The notes under the pieces are model-generated. The model was given only the letters and a program-made list of their open reading frames with translations. It was not told the origin of the DNA and did no database searches. DNA of 64,000 nt from CAWDYA01 sp963806495 (GTDB lineage: Bacteria; Acidobacteriota; Polarisedimenticolia; JACPZX01; DASXTC01): positions 248,001-312,000 of the forward strand of contig CAWDYA010000002.1 of assembly GCA_963806495.1 (NCBI GenBank). The letters are read 5' to 3'. Of this stretch, positions 26,868 through 35,231 are shown piece by piece. The position numbers were made by a program, and so were the translations under genes. Numbering within the stretch: position 1 is the first letter of the stretch; each line of letters starts with the position of its first letter.

Positions 26868-28871
26868 ATGCTGAGAGTGAGCCTGGCGGTCAGATTCATC
26901 GTCTTCATCTCGCTGCTGGTCCTCGTCACATCGATCTCGCTCGGCGTGTTCGCCGTCTTCCATCTCGCCAGGGACCACGACGAGCAGGTGCGCGAGCAGG
27001 GCATCTCCCTCGTCCGCAACTTCGCGCACAATGCCGAACTCGGAGTCCTCACTCGCAACAGCGACATGCTCGGCGAGCTGGGCGCGGGGCTCTTCCAGGT
27101 CAACGAGGTCATCTCGGTCGCGGTCGTCGATGTCGATGGCATCCCGCTGCTGGACGAGAGGCGTGGCGAGCGGAGGGAAGCGGATCTCAGGGCCCTGCCT
27201 GCGTCGAAGGCGGTCCTCGCAGGGGCGAACGAGGTGCGGATCGTGCCGTTCGCTTCGGCCGGCACACAGCACACCGAGGCGTACGAGTTCTCGTATCCAG
27301 TCGTCACGAGAAGGGACGACACGACAAACGAGGAGCTCGGTTTCCTGCTCGAGCAGGACAGGCAGCGTGGCGGCAAACTCGAGACGATCGGCTACGCGCG
27401 CGTCATGATCTCGCTGGTCAGGGCGCGGCGCGCCATTCTGCAGCTCGAGTGGGCCTTCGGTCTTCTCACATTCCTGGTGATCGCCGTTGCGATCCTCCTG
27501 ACGGTCATGCTGGTCAACCGGATGGTCGCTCCCCTCAAGGCGCTGGCGGATGCGACGGTCCGGATTGCGGGCGGGAGCCTGGACGAGACGGTCCCCGAGG
27601 GAGGCACGGACGAGATAGGTCAGCTCGCGACCTCGTTCAACCAGATGACAACCGAGCTCAAGCGGTCGCGGCGCGACCTGGAGATGTACAGCGCCGACCT
27701 CGAGAACCAGGTCCGGCTCAGGACCCGCGAGCTGGAGGATGCGCAGAACCAGCTCGTACAGGCGGAGAAGATGTCGGCGGTCGGTCTTCTGGTGTCGGGG
27801 GTGGCCCACGAGCTGAACAACCCGCTCGCCGGCGTGGTCGGCTACTCGCAGCTCCTGCTCAAGGCGGATACCGATGATCGGGTGCGCCGCGGACTGGAGA
27901 AGATCGCGCGCGAGGCGGAGCGTTGCAAGAAGATCGTGCAGAATCTCCAGACGTTCGCGCGAAAGCACGCACCACAGAAGGACTACGTCGGGGTCAACGG
28001 CATCCTGGAGAGCACGCTGGAGCTGCGCTCCTACCAGCTCAAGGTGGACAACATCGAGATAGTGCATGACCTGGATCCCGAGCTGCCCAAGACAATGGCC
28101 GACTTCCATCAGCTCCAGCAGGTCTTTCTCAACATCATCATAAACGCGCACCAGGCGATCACATCGCGCGGCCGGGGTGGACGTCTCACGCTGCGCAGCC
28201 GCCGGCGGGATGATGACATCGTCGTCGAGCTGCAGGACGACGGACCCGGCATCCCGCCGGACGTCGTGGGCCGCGTCTTCGACCCGTTCTTCACGACCAA
28301 GGAGGTGGGGCAGGGGACCGGTCTGGGCCTGTCGATCTGCTACGGGATCATCCAGGAGCACCACGGTTCGGTCTCCGCGCGCAACGCGCCGGAGGGCGGG
28401 GCGGTCTTCACGGTCGAGCTGCCGATCATCGAGCCGAAAGAGCGCGTACACTCCGACGACACCCCCGCTGAGACGCCCGACGTGGCTCCCTCCCCGGGAC
28501 GCAACATCCTGGTGGTGGACGACGAGCTCGCGATCATCGACATCCTCTACCAGGTGCTGCGCGCCGAGGGGCACCGCGTGGACACGGCCCTCAACGGCAC
28601 CGTGGCCCTCAAGAAGATCCAGAAGGAACGCTACGACCTGATCATCTCCGATCTCAAGATGCCGGGGATGGGAGGCAAGGAGCTGTTCGAGAAGATCCGC
28701 GAGATCGATCTCGACCTGGCGCGCCGCGTCATCTTCAGCACCGGGGACGTGGTGAGCGTCGACACGAGGGAGTTCCTGCAGAAGAGTGGCAACAACTTCC
28801 TGCAGAAGCCGTTCGAGATCGAGACCATACGCAAGGTGGTCCAGTCGGTGCTGGTGACCACCGCCACGTGA
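26868..28871 (+). CDS. Membrane hybrid histidine kinase (HAMP-HisKA-HATPase-receiver)
   Basis: A 667-residue sensor kinase. Membrane segment 1 (about 8-33; FIVFISLLVLVTSISLGVF), a periplasmic sensor of about 150 residues, membrane segment 2 (about 193-217), HAMP (MVAPLKALADATVRIAGG), a coiled linker, HisKA with H314 in GVAHELNNPLAG, HATPase (IIINAHQA, DDGPGIP, GTGLGLSICYG), and a C-terminal receiver with acceptor Asp in LIISDLKMPGMGG and lysine in LQKPFEIE. The kinase core resembles that of the GAF/PAS kinase at 14913 so closely that recent paralogy is likely. It sits 18 bases after the substrate-binding protein gene, which suggests that this protein delivers the signal. Confidence 0.93.
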   Translation: MLRVSLAVRFIVFISLLVLVTSISLGVFAVFHLARDHDEQVREQGISLVRNFAHNAELGVLTRNSDMLGELGAGLFQVNEVISVAVVDVDGIPLLDERRGERREADLRALPASKAVLAGANEVRIVPFASAGTQHTEAYEFSYPVVTRRDDTTNEELGFLLEQDRQRGGKLETIGYARVMISLVRARRAILQLEWAFGLLTFLVIAVAILLTVMLVNRMVAPLKALADATVRIAGGSLDETVPEGGTDEIGQLATSFNQMTTELKRSRRDLEMYSADLENQVRLRTRELEDAQNQLVQAEKMSAVGLLVSGVAHELNNPLAGVVGYSQLLLKADTDDRVRRGLEKIAREAERCKKIVQNLQTFARKHAPQKDYVGVNGILESTLELRSYQLKVDNIEIVHDLDPELPKTMADFHQLQQVFLNIIINAHQAITSRGRGGRLTLRSRRRDDDIVVELQDDGPGIPPDVVGRVFDPFFTTKEVGQGTGLGLSICYGIIQEHHGSVSARNAPEGGAVFTVELPIIEPKERVHSDDTPAETPDVAPSPGRNILVVDDELAIIDILYQVLRAEGHRVDTALNGTVALKKIQKERYDLIISDLKMPGMGGKELFEKIREIDLDLARRVIFSTGDVVSVDTREFLQKSGNNFLQKPFEIETIRKVVQSVLVTTAT

Positions 28872-28935
28872 GGCGCCGGGCGGCAGGGCGCGGGGGCGTC
28901 GCGGCTCCGGCCGGCTGTGCTAGAGTTCCCGCGCG

Positions 28936-31743
28936 ATGAAGCGTCCCGTACGCACCCTCCTCGCTCTGGCCCTGCCGGCCGCCGGGCTCATCCTCGCGGC
29001 CGTCCTGTGCGTCGCCCGCGTGCCCGAGGGTGCGATTGGGGTCGCCGGGGCCGGCATCTCGCGGCGGGTCCTCAGTCCCGGCCTCCATGTCGTCTCCCCG
29101 TTCGATGGCGTCGATGTCTACCCGATGACTCCCGAGAGCCTCGCACGCCGCGCGACGCTGCTCACCTCCGAAGGGGCCCGGATACCGATCGACTACCGCC
29201 TCACGGTGGCGGTGGACCCGTCCCGCGCGGAGCATCTGCCCGCACGGGCGCACGCGGGTGAACCCGGCCCGGCGTTCGCGGAGGATATCGCCTCTCTCGT
29301 GGAGGGGATTCTGGCCGCACCGGCCGCAGGAGGCGCCGAGCCGCCCGATCCTTCGTCACGTCTGGGCGACGCGCTCTCGTCTCGCGGGCTCACGGTGATG
29401 GATCTGACCCTGACACCGGCCACGGAGGCGACCGCTCCGGCCGGCCCCGGCGATGCGGTGCCGGCGGCGGCGCGACTGGACCACCCGATCGTGCTGATCG
29501 GTCTGGACGGAGCCGACTGGCAGATCATCGACCCGCTCATCGCGAAGGGGCGGTTGCCGAACATTGCCGCGCTGGCGTCCCGCTCCAAGCGGGGATCGAT
29601 GCGGTCCTTCGAGCCGATCCTCTCGCCGTTGCTCTGGACCACCGTGGCCACCGGCAAGTCGCCCGACGAGCACGGAATCATCGATTTTCTGCTGCCCGAT
29701 CCCGCCACCGGCCGGCGGCTGCCGATCACCTCGCGGGCCCGCAAGGTGGAGGCGCTGTGGAACATCTTCTCGGAGCGTGGGCTGACCTCGGACGTGATCG
29801 CCTGGTGGGCTTCCTGGCCGGCAGAGCGGATCCGGGGGCGGATCGTCTCGGACCGGGTAGCCTACTCGCTTTTCGACGTCGCCCAGGCCGGAGAAGGGCT
29901 CACCTGGCCAGCTGCGCTGATGGACGAGATCCGGCCGGACCTGGTGGATGATTCCGCGATCCGGTACGAGGACCTCTCGCGATTCCTCGATATCAGCCGC
30001 TCCGACTTCGACGCCGCGCGTGCCCGCGTCGGGCGGGATCCATCGCTGGCAACGCACGATCCCATCACTCACCTCGCACGGATACTAGCCTCCACCCGGA
30101 CCTATCACCGGATCGCCTTGCGCCTGCTCGACGACGGGCAGCCGGATCTGTTCGCCGTCTACTATCAGGGGATCGACGAGGTGTCGCACCGGTTCGCCCA
30201 CTTCATGCCGCCGAAGATGGCGATGGTGAACGAGCGCGACTTCGAACGCTACCATCGGGCGGTCGAGGCGTTCTACATCTACCAGGACGAGCTGCTCGGC
30301 CAGCTCCTCGCAAAGATCTCTCCCCGTTCCACGATCGTCGTGCTGTCGGATCACGGCTTCATGAGCGGCTCCGAGAGGCCCACGGACGGTCCTGCGGACA
30401 TCGAGGGCAAGCCGGGGAAGTGGCATCGCCTGTATGGCATCGTGATGGTCGCAGGAGAAGGGATTGCCCCCGGCCGCTTCGACACGGCCACCCTGTACGA
30501 CATCACTCCCACGGTGCTCTCGCTGGCGGGTCTGCCGCTGGCCGAGGACATGCGCGGCAAGCCGCTGCTGCGGCGGTCCGGTCGGGCGGGCACCGTCACC
30601 GCGCGCGTCCCGACGTACGAGCAGACGCGAGCCGCGGCATCGGCTGCGGAGGGCGCCGCGGCGGAGCCGTCCGCGGCCGACGAGGAGCTGCTGCGCAATC
30701 TGGCTTCGCTCGGCTACATCAGCGCCTCGGAGGTCGCCCCCCGCGAGGCCTCCCTTCGCGCTCCCTCGGCGGGCACCGTCACCAGCCACACGAACATGGC
30801 GGCGCTGCTGATGCAGAAGGGGGATCTCGGCGGCGCCGAGAGCGAGGTGCGCCAGGCGCTCGCGCTCAGGCCGGCCTGGTTCCCGGCGCTGATGACCCTC
30901 GGCCAGATCCTCGTCCGGCAGGGCCGGGTGGACGAAGCGCTCGACGCGACGCGCCGGGCGGTGGCGGGCAGTGACGACGCGGAGCAGAGCGCCTACGTCC
31001 AGCTCGCGCTGCTGGCGGCCCGGGCCGGAGAGCGACCGCAGGCGATCAACTTCCTCCACGCGCTTGAGGCAAAGCGGCCGAAGGCGGACGGGATCGAGAC
31101 GGCGCTCGGCGTCCTGGCGATGGATGCGGGCTCGCCTCAGGAAGCGGAGGCGCACTACCGGGCCGCCCTCGCTCTCGACCCGACTTCGACCGATGCGATG
31201 GGGCGGCTCTTCACGCTGTACCGAGGCCGGGGGCGTGAGGCCGACCTTCAGGGATCGATCCTGGCCGCGCTGGCGGTCAACGAGCGGTCGGTGATGCATC
31301 ACAACTGGCTCGGTCTGATCCTCATGCAGCGCGGCGATGCCGCCGGTGCGGAGAGGGAATTCCGCCGCGCGCTCGCGCTCGCGCCCGACTTCGGCGGCAC
31401 CATGGCCAACCTGGGGTCGCTTTACGGAAGGACGGGCAGGCTGGACGAGGCGGTCACGGTCCTGCGGCGGGCCCTGCGCATCGAGCCGCGCAATCTCGAG
31501 GCGCAGGTCAACCTCGGCGCCGCCCTGGCGAAGCTGGGACGGCTCGACGAGGCGATCGAGAGTCTGGAGGCGGCACGCCGGATGGGGATGGAATCGGTCG
31601 ATCTGCTCAACGCCGTCGGGCTGGCCTACGCCCAGAGCGGCCGGAAGCAGGAGGCGATCGGAGCGCTCGGCAAGTCGCTCACCTTGTCCCCGGACCAGCC
31701 GCAGGTCCGGGCGCTCCTGTCGGAGCTGAAGAAGCCGTCGTGA
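28936..31743 (+). CDS. SPFH-like / type I phosphodiesterase / TPR fusion protein
   Basis: A 935-residue three-part protein. Residues 8-26 form a membrane segment. Residues about 29-160 look like an SPFH/band 7 domain (VPEGAIGV, LSPGLHVVSPF, IPIDYRLTVAVD, LSSRGLTVMDLTLTP). Residues about 183-545 form an alkaline-phosphatase-superfamily phosphodiesterase: metal ligand D191 in LIGLDGADW, the nucleophile Thr in LLWTTVATGKSPDEHGI, YYQGIDEVSHRF, VVLSDHGFMSG and GKWHRLYG. Residues about 610-930 hold eight or so TPRs. The enzyme domain keeps the metal and nucleophile positions, so it should be active on a phosphodiester or a phospho-lipid head group. Its final 65 bases overlap the convergent HExxH gene. 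Confidence 0.82.
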   Translation: MKRPVRTLLALALPAAGLILAAVLCVARVPEGAIGVAGAGISRRVLSPGLHVVSPFDGVDVYPMTPESLARRATLLTSEGARIPIDYRLTVAVDPSRAEHLPARAHAGEPGPAFAEDIASLVEGILAAPAAGGAEPPDPSSRLGDALSSRGLTVMDLTLTPATEATAPAGPGDAVPAAARLDHPIVLIGLDGADWQIIDPLIAKGRLPNIAALASRSKRGSMRSFEPILSPLLWTTVATGKSPDEHGIIDFLLPDPATGRRLPITSRARKVEALWNIFSERGLTSDVIAWWASWPAERIRGRIVSDRVAYSLFDVAQAGEGLTWPAALMDEIRPDLVDDSAIRYEDLSRFLDISRSDFDAARARVGRDPSLATHDPITHLARILASTRTYHRIALRLLDDGQPDLFAVYYQGIDEVSHRFAHFMPPKMAMVNERDFERYHRAVEAFYIYQDELLGQLLAKISPRSTIVVLSDHGFMSGSERPTDGPADIEGKPGKWHRLYGIVMVAGEGIAPGRFDTATLYDITPTVLSLAGLPLAEDMRGKPLLRRSGRAGTVTARVPTYEQTRAAASAAEGAAAEPSAADEELLRNLASLGYISASEVAPREASLRAPSAGTVTSHTNMAALLMQKGDLGGAESEVRQALALRPAWFPALMTLGQILVRQGRVDEALDATRRAVAGSDDAEQSAYVQLALLAARAGERPQAINFLHALEAKRPKADGIETALGVLAMDAGSPQEAEAHYRAALALDPTSTDAMGRLFTLYRGRGREADLQGSILAALAVNERSVMHHNWLGLILMQRGDAAGAEREFRRALALAPDFGGTMANLGSLYGRTGRLDEAVTVLRRALRIEPRNLEAQVNLGAALAKLGRLDEAIESLEAARRMGMESVDLLNAVGLAYAQSGRKQEAIGALGKSLTLSPDQPQVRALLSELKKPS

Positions 31744-32371
31744 CGAGCGTGCCGGGAACGGGAAGAAAACGCCCGTAGTGCGCCCAGGCCGACGGCTGAC
31801 GATCCATGACGAATCGCCGGAAGCCCGACCAGTGATCGTGGTACTGCCGGGCGGCCTCGGCCCGCTCCTTCGGCATCAGCTCTCCGTACACCCCTTCGGC
31901 GGCGCGCCTCAGGGTGTATCCCCAGGCGAGCGCCTCGTAGTAGTCGGTGTCCGCACGCACCTGTCCGAACCCCACCACCGGCGCCCCGGAGGCGTGGGCG
32001 AGATGCAGGGCGTGGAAATACTCGTGGTCGGTCAGCAGCAGACGCCACGCGTGGCTTCGCCACGGTTCGAAGGTGTCGGCGTAGATGATCAGGTCGTTGC
32101 GGACGCCGCGGCCGGCGACCGGGCCGTCATCCGGATCCACCGGGTCGCGGCCGCCGTGTCTCACCAGGCCGGCGTACAGGGTGGCGGGCCTCAGCCGGGA
32201 GACTCCGTATCGCACGCCGCCGATGTAGTCCCGGTACTCCGGGTGGAGCGTGGCGAGCAGGCCGGCCACCTGCTCGGGCGTCAGGGCGGGGCCCTCGGCC
32301 GCGACGGGACCGGCCAGGCACAGGAGCACGGCGAGCAGGATCGATTTCCGCAATACGGGATGCGCCACCAT
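31679..32371 (-). CDS. Secreted HExxH zinc-metalloprotein, unknown family
   Basis: A 230-residue protein with a signal peptide (RKSILLAVLLCLAGPVAAEG). A gluzincin-like metal site is visible: H116-E117-Y-F-H120 in LLTDHEYFHALHL, with a possible third ligand E146 in DTDYYEALAWGY. I do not recognise the family. The C-terminal 25 residues are Gly/Ala/Pro/Ser-rich and arise from the 65-base overlap with the convergent phosphodiesterase gene. The start at 32371 is inferred from the signal peptide; upstream frame is Arg-rich. It likely acts in the periplasm or outside, and a neighbouring barrel gene lies 100 bases upstream on the same strand. Confidence 0.65.
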   Translation of the reverse strand: MVAHPVLRKSILLAVLLCLAGPVAAEGPALTPEQVAGLLATLHPEYRDYIGGVRYGVSRLRPATLYAGLVRHGGRDPVDPDDGPVAGRGVRNDLIIYADTFEPWRSHAWRLLLTDHEYFHALHLAHASGAPVVGFGQVRADTDYYEALAWGYTLRRAAEGVYGELMPKERAEAARQYHDHWSGFRRFVMDRQPSAWAHYGRFLPVPGTLVTTASSAPTGAPGPAAGPGTR

Positions 32372-32472
32372 GGATCCCCCCGGATCCGGTCGCCGGCGAG
32401 AGGGGCGCCGACCCCGGAATGGTACGGCAAAAGACCATCCCGACAAGCTGAATCCGCGGGGAAACGCCCTGT

Positions 32473-33304
32473 TCACGGAAGGTACGTTTCTTCCGGGCCG
32501 CCGCCGGGCCCGCGCAGTAGCGTGACGCCTACCTCGATCCCCCAGTCCTCGCTCGCCGAGGTCAGACCGCGGCTCAGCGCGACGTGCACCGGCAGAGAAA
32601 AGGGGAGGATCACACCGGTCCGAACGGACCGGAAGTCGTTTCCGAACCGCGACGCCGCCGTGCCCGTCACCTCGGCGAACCAGGTGGCGGAGCCGGAGGG
32701 TTTCCAGCCGGTCCATGCCGCCGCCCCGAAGACGAGGACGTCGTCCTGGACGGCCGCTTCGGTCGGCGTGCCGAGGATGCCGAGTCCGGCATGGGAGGCC
32801 CAGCCGAACCGGGCGCCCTGCCTGCCGACCGCCCCGACGAAGAAGAGGTCCGTCTCGTCGGTGCCGAGCCTCCGGTCGTTGGGCGCATTCGGCAGCTTGA
32901 CGGCGAACTGCAGGGCCGAGGTGATACCCCGTCCCGGAAGCTGCCAGGTGAACGACAGGCGCGCGTCCTCCACGCCGGTCTCCCGCAGACCGCCCTCCTC
33001 GTCGAAGCTCTGCACTCCGAATTGGAGACGCACCTCACCGCCGCCGCCCAGGCCAAGCGTGGCGTCGACGAGCGAGAGGCGCCACTCGTCACGGGTGAAG
33101 CCCGGCTCGCCGGTGTAGAAGGGAGGATGCGCGCCGAAACGTCGCGTCAGATCGCCGCCCGCCTCGAGGGAGCCTCTTTCGATCGACCAGGGCAGCACCG
33201 TCTCGAAGGGATGCTGGGGCGGCGGACCGGCGAGGACCGGCAGCGTCGCCGCGAACATCCCGATTGCCAGTCCGGGACGTGAGGCGTCGGATGGTGGCTC
33301 TCAT
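32473..33304 (-). CDS. Outer-membrane beta-barrel protein; signal peptide broken by a probable +1 frameshift
   Basis: About 276 residues when corrected. The body from 33258 (MFAATLPVLAGPPPQHPFET) has alternating barrel strands and the segment LGTDETDLFFVGAVGRQ shared with the barrel at 9960-10787. From 33258 alone the signal sequence is incomplete. An ATG at 33304, with AAGGGAG eight bases upstream and a TATAAT box further up, gives MRATIRRLTSR in another frame. Removing one base near 33285 (TCCCGGA to TCCGGA) joins it to GLAIGMFAATLPVLAG, a complete signal peptide. The total then divides by three. It belongs to the putative transporter barrel family; the cargo is unknown. Confidence 0.65.
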
Positions 33305-33327
33305 CCCTGGATCTCCCTTCGAGAAGA

Positions 33328-34233
33328 GTGGCATTATACGCAAATGCTGGAAGGATCCTGCCCCCCATCCCGACCCCCTTCGTTGGCGGCGCGATCGCAC
33401 CGTCGCTGCTGGCGGAGAACATCGCACGTTGGAACCAGCTCCCGCTGGACGGATACGTGGTTCTCGGCTCCAACGGTGAGGCGCCGCTGCTGGACGACCA
33501 TGAAAGGCAGGCGGTGATCCGGGCGGCGTACGATGCGATCCCGCTGGAGCGAGCGATGATCGTGGGCGCGGGGAGGGAGTCGACCGGCGCCACCATCCGC
33601 TGCGTGCGGGAGGCGTTCGATCTGGGAGCCGACGCCGTGCTGGTGGGCGTGCCGTCCTACTACAAGCCCGCGATGACGGACGATGTCCTCTACGAACACT
33701 ACGCGCGTGTGGCCGAGGCGTCACCGGGCCCGGTCCTTCTGTACAGCGTTCCCGTCTTCACCGGTCTGCCCGTCAGCGCCGATCTGTTCCTGCGATTGCT
33801 CGCGCACGAGAAGGTGGTCGGCATCAAGGACTCCGCGGGAGACATATCCGGATTGCGGGCGTTGCTCGAGCACGGGCGCCGCGCGGGACGGCCCGTGTCG
33901 GTGCTGGTGGGTTCCTCGCGCGTCCTGGCCCCGGGGATGTCCGAGGGGGCCGCGGGGGGCGTGCTCGCGGTCGGTTGCGTCGCTCCGGCCCTCTGCGCCT
34001 CGGTGATGAAGGCGGCACGGGAAGGACGCGCCGCGGACGCGGAGGCGGACACCCGTGCGCTCTCCGCGCTCGCCGAGGCGGTGACCCGCCGGCACGGGAT
34101 CGCGGGCCTGAAGGCGGCGCTGGATTCGATCCACTTCTTCGGGGGCGATCCTCGGCCACCGCTGAGGCCCGCCGGGCCCGAGGCCCGGGCCGAGATCGCG
34201 GGGCTGATGCGGCAGATCGGGCTTTTGACCTGA
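33328..34233 (+). CDS. DHDPS/N-acetylneuraminate lyase-family aldolase, HOGA-like
   Basis: A 301-residue class I aldolase with the DHDPS barrel. The Schiff-base lysine is K167 (VVGIKDSAGD), the catalytic tyrosine is Y139 (VLLYSVPVFTG), and the substrate loop reads GSNGEAPLL (residues 48-56) in place of the GTTGE of true DapA. This combination resembles 4-hydroxy-2-oxoglutarate aldolase-type members more than lysine-pathway DapA. A class V aminotransferase of the alanine-glyoxylate type lies 2 kb downstream, which would fit glyoxylate or hydroxyproline metabolism, but the link is inference. The GTG start lies close to a GAGAAG. The gene's 5' end overlaps the promoter region of the minus-strand barrel gene. 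Confidence 0.82.
   Translation: MALYANAGRILPPIPTPFVGGAIAPSLLAENIARWNQLPLDGYVVLGSNGEAPLLDDHERQAVIRAAYDAIPLERAMIVGAGRESTGATIRCVREAFDLGADAVLVGVPSYYKPAMTDDVLYEHYARVAEASPGPVLLYSVPVFTGLPVSADLFLRLLAHEKVVGIKDSAGDISGLRALLEHGRRAGRPVSVLVGSSRVLAPGMSEGAAGGVLAVGCVAPALCASVMKAAREGRAADAEADTRALSALAEAVTRRHGIAGLKAALDSIHFFGGDPRPPLRPAGPEARAEIAGLMRQIGLLT
33333..33338 (-). promoter_or_regulatory. Minus-strand -10 box for the barrel gene
   Basis: A perfect TATAAT on the minus strand, 29 bases upstream of the ATG at 33304. No convincing -35 is seen. It supports 33304 as the true start of the barrel gene. Confidence 0.4.
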
Positions 34234-34247
34234 AGGGGGCGCCACCG

Positions 34248-35231
34248 GTGCGGATCGAAAAAGCTGCCATCGCGGCTCTCGGCCTGCTCCTCGCAACGGC
34301 CGCGCACCCCGCACCCGCCGTGGTTCCGGCGGGTGGCTTCTCGATCGTGGCCCGCGACGCCGCGACGGGTGATCTGGGAGTGGCCCTGGCCTCCCGCGCG
34401 CCGGCAGCCGGCGCCCACGTGGCCTGGGTCCGCGCCGGCGTGGGCGCCGCGGCCGTGTCCGGGACGCCCGCCGGGGACATCGGAGAGCGTCTTCTGGATC
34501 TGCTGGAGCAGGGTATCGCGCCGCGCGAGACGCTGACTCGTCTTCTCGATGCCGATCTTCGGCCCGAGCGGCGTCAGATCGGCGTCGTGGATGCCGCCGG
34601 AGTCTCCGCCACGCACACGGGACGGGAGACGACTGCCTGGTCGGGGGCGATCGAAGAATCGGGGTTCAGCGTGCAGGGCAATCGGCTCGCGGGGCGCGGG
34701 ACACTGGAGGCGATGGCGACGTCGTTCCGGTCGACCGATGGGGTCGGTCTGACCCTCGAGGAGAGGCTGCTGCGGGCGCTGGAGGCGGGAGGGGACGCCG
34801 AGGGGGATCACGGCGATCTGCGCAGCGCCGCGCTGCGGGTCGGGTCAGGCGATGCACAGCGGTCCGAGGGCCCGGCGCGCGATCTGAGGGTCGATGACGC
34901 CGACGCGCCGATTCGCGAGCTTCGGCGGATCCACGACAGATTGACGGGCGTGCTCGGGTACCGGCGGCTGGGACAGCCGGCAGGACATGACGTGGTCGAG
35001 CTTCAGCGCCTGCTGCGGGCCGCGGGAGTCTACACGGGCGAACCGAGCGGCGTGTACGACGATGCGACCGTCGCGGCGGTGGAGGCGTTCCGGAGGGCGC
35101 ACGGCATGGACACGGGTCCGGCCGCGACGACGAGGGGCCTGGCGGACGCGGAGCTGATACGGAGGCTGCGCGAGGCGCTGCACCCGGCGGCCGGCACGCG
35201 GGAAGGCGAGGCGCCCGGGGGGAAGCCATGA
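34248..35231 (+). CDS. DUF1028 protein with C-terminal peptidoglycan-binding-like domain
   Basis: A 327-residue exported protein. After a signal peptide (KAAIAALGLLLATAAHPAPA) comes the Ntn-hydrolase-like DUF1028 domain (about 28-205): FSIVARDAATGDLGVALASR, RRQIGVVDAAGVSATHTG, FSVQGNRLAG, EERLLRALEAG. A C-terminal domain (about 250-320) reads HDVVELQRLLRAAGVYTGEP and DDATVAAVEAFRRAHGM, a PG_binding_1 pattern. DUF1028 proteins are of unknown activity. The fusion suggests anchoring to cell-wall glycan. The GTG start has GAAGGGGG nine bases upstream, and the stop overlaps the ATG of the epimerase gene (ATGA). Confidence 0.85.
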   Translation: MRIEKAAIAALGLLLATAAHPAPAVVPAGGFSIVARDAATGDLGVALASRAPAAGAHVAWVRAGVGAAAVSGTPAGDIGERLLDLLEQGIAPRETLTRLLDADLRPERRQIGVVDAAGVSATHTGRETTAWSGAIEESGFSVQGNRLAGRGTLEAMATSFRSTDGVGLTLEERLLRALEAGGDAEGDHGDLRSAALRVGSGDAQRSEGPARDLRVDDADAPIRELRRIHDRLTGVLGYRRLGQPAGHDVVELQRLLRAAGVYTGEPSGVYDDATVAAVEAFRRAHGMDTGPAATTRGLADAELIRRLREALHPAAGTREGEAPGGKP

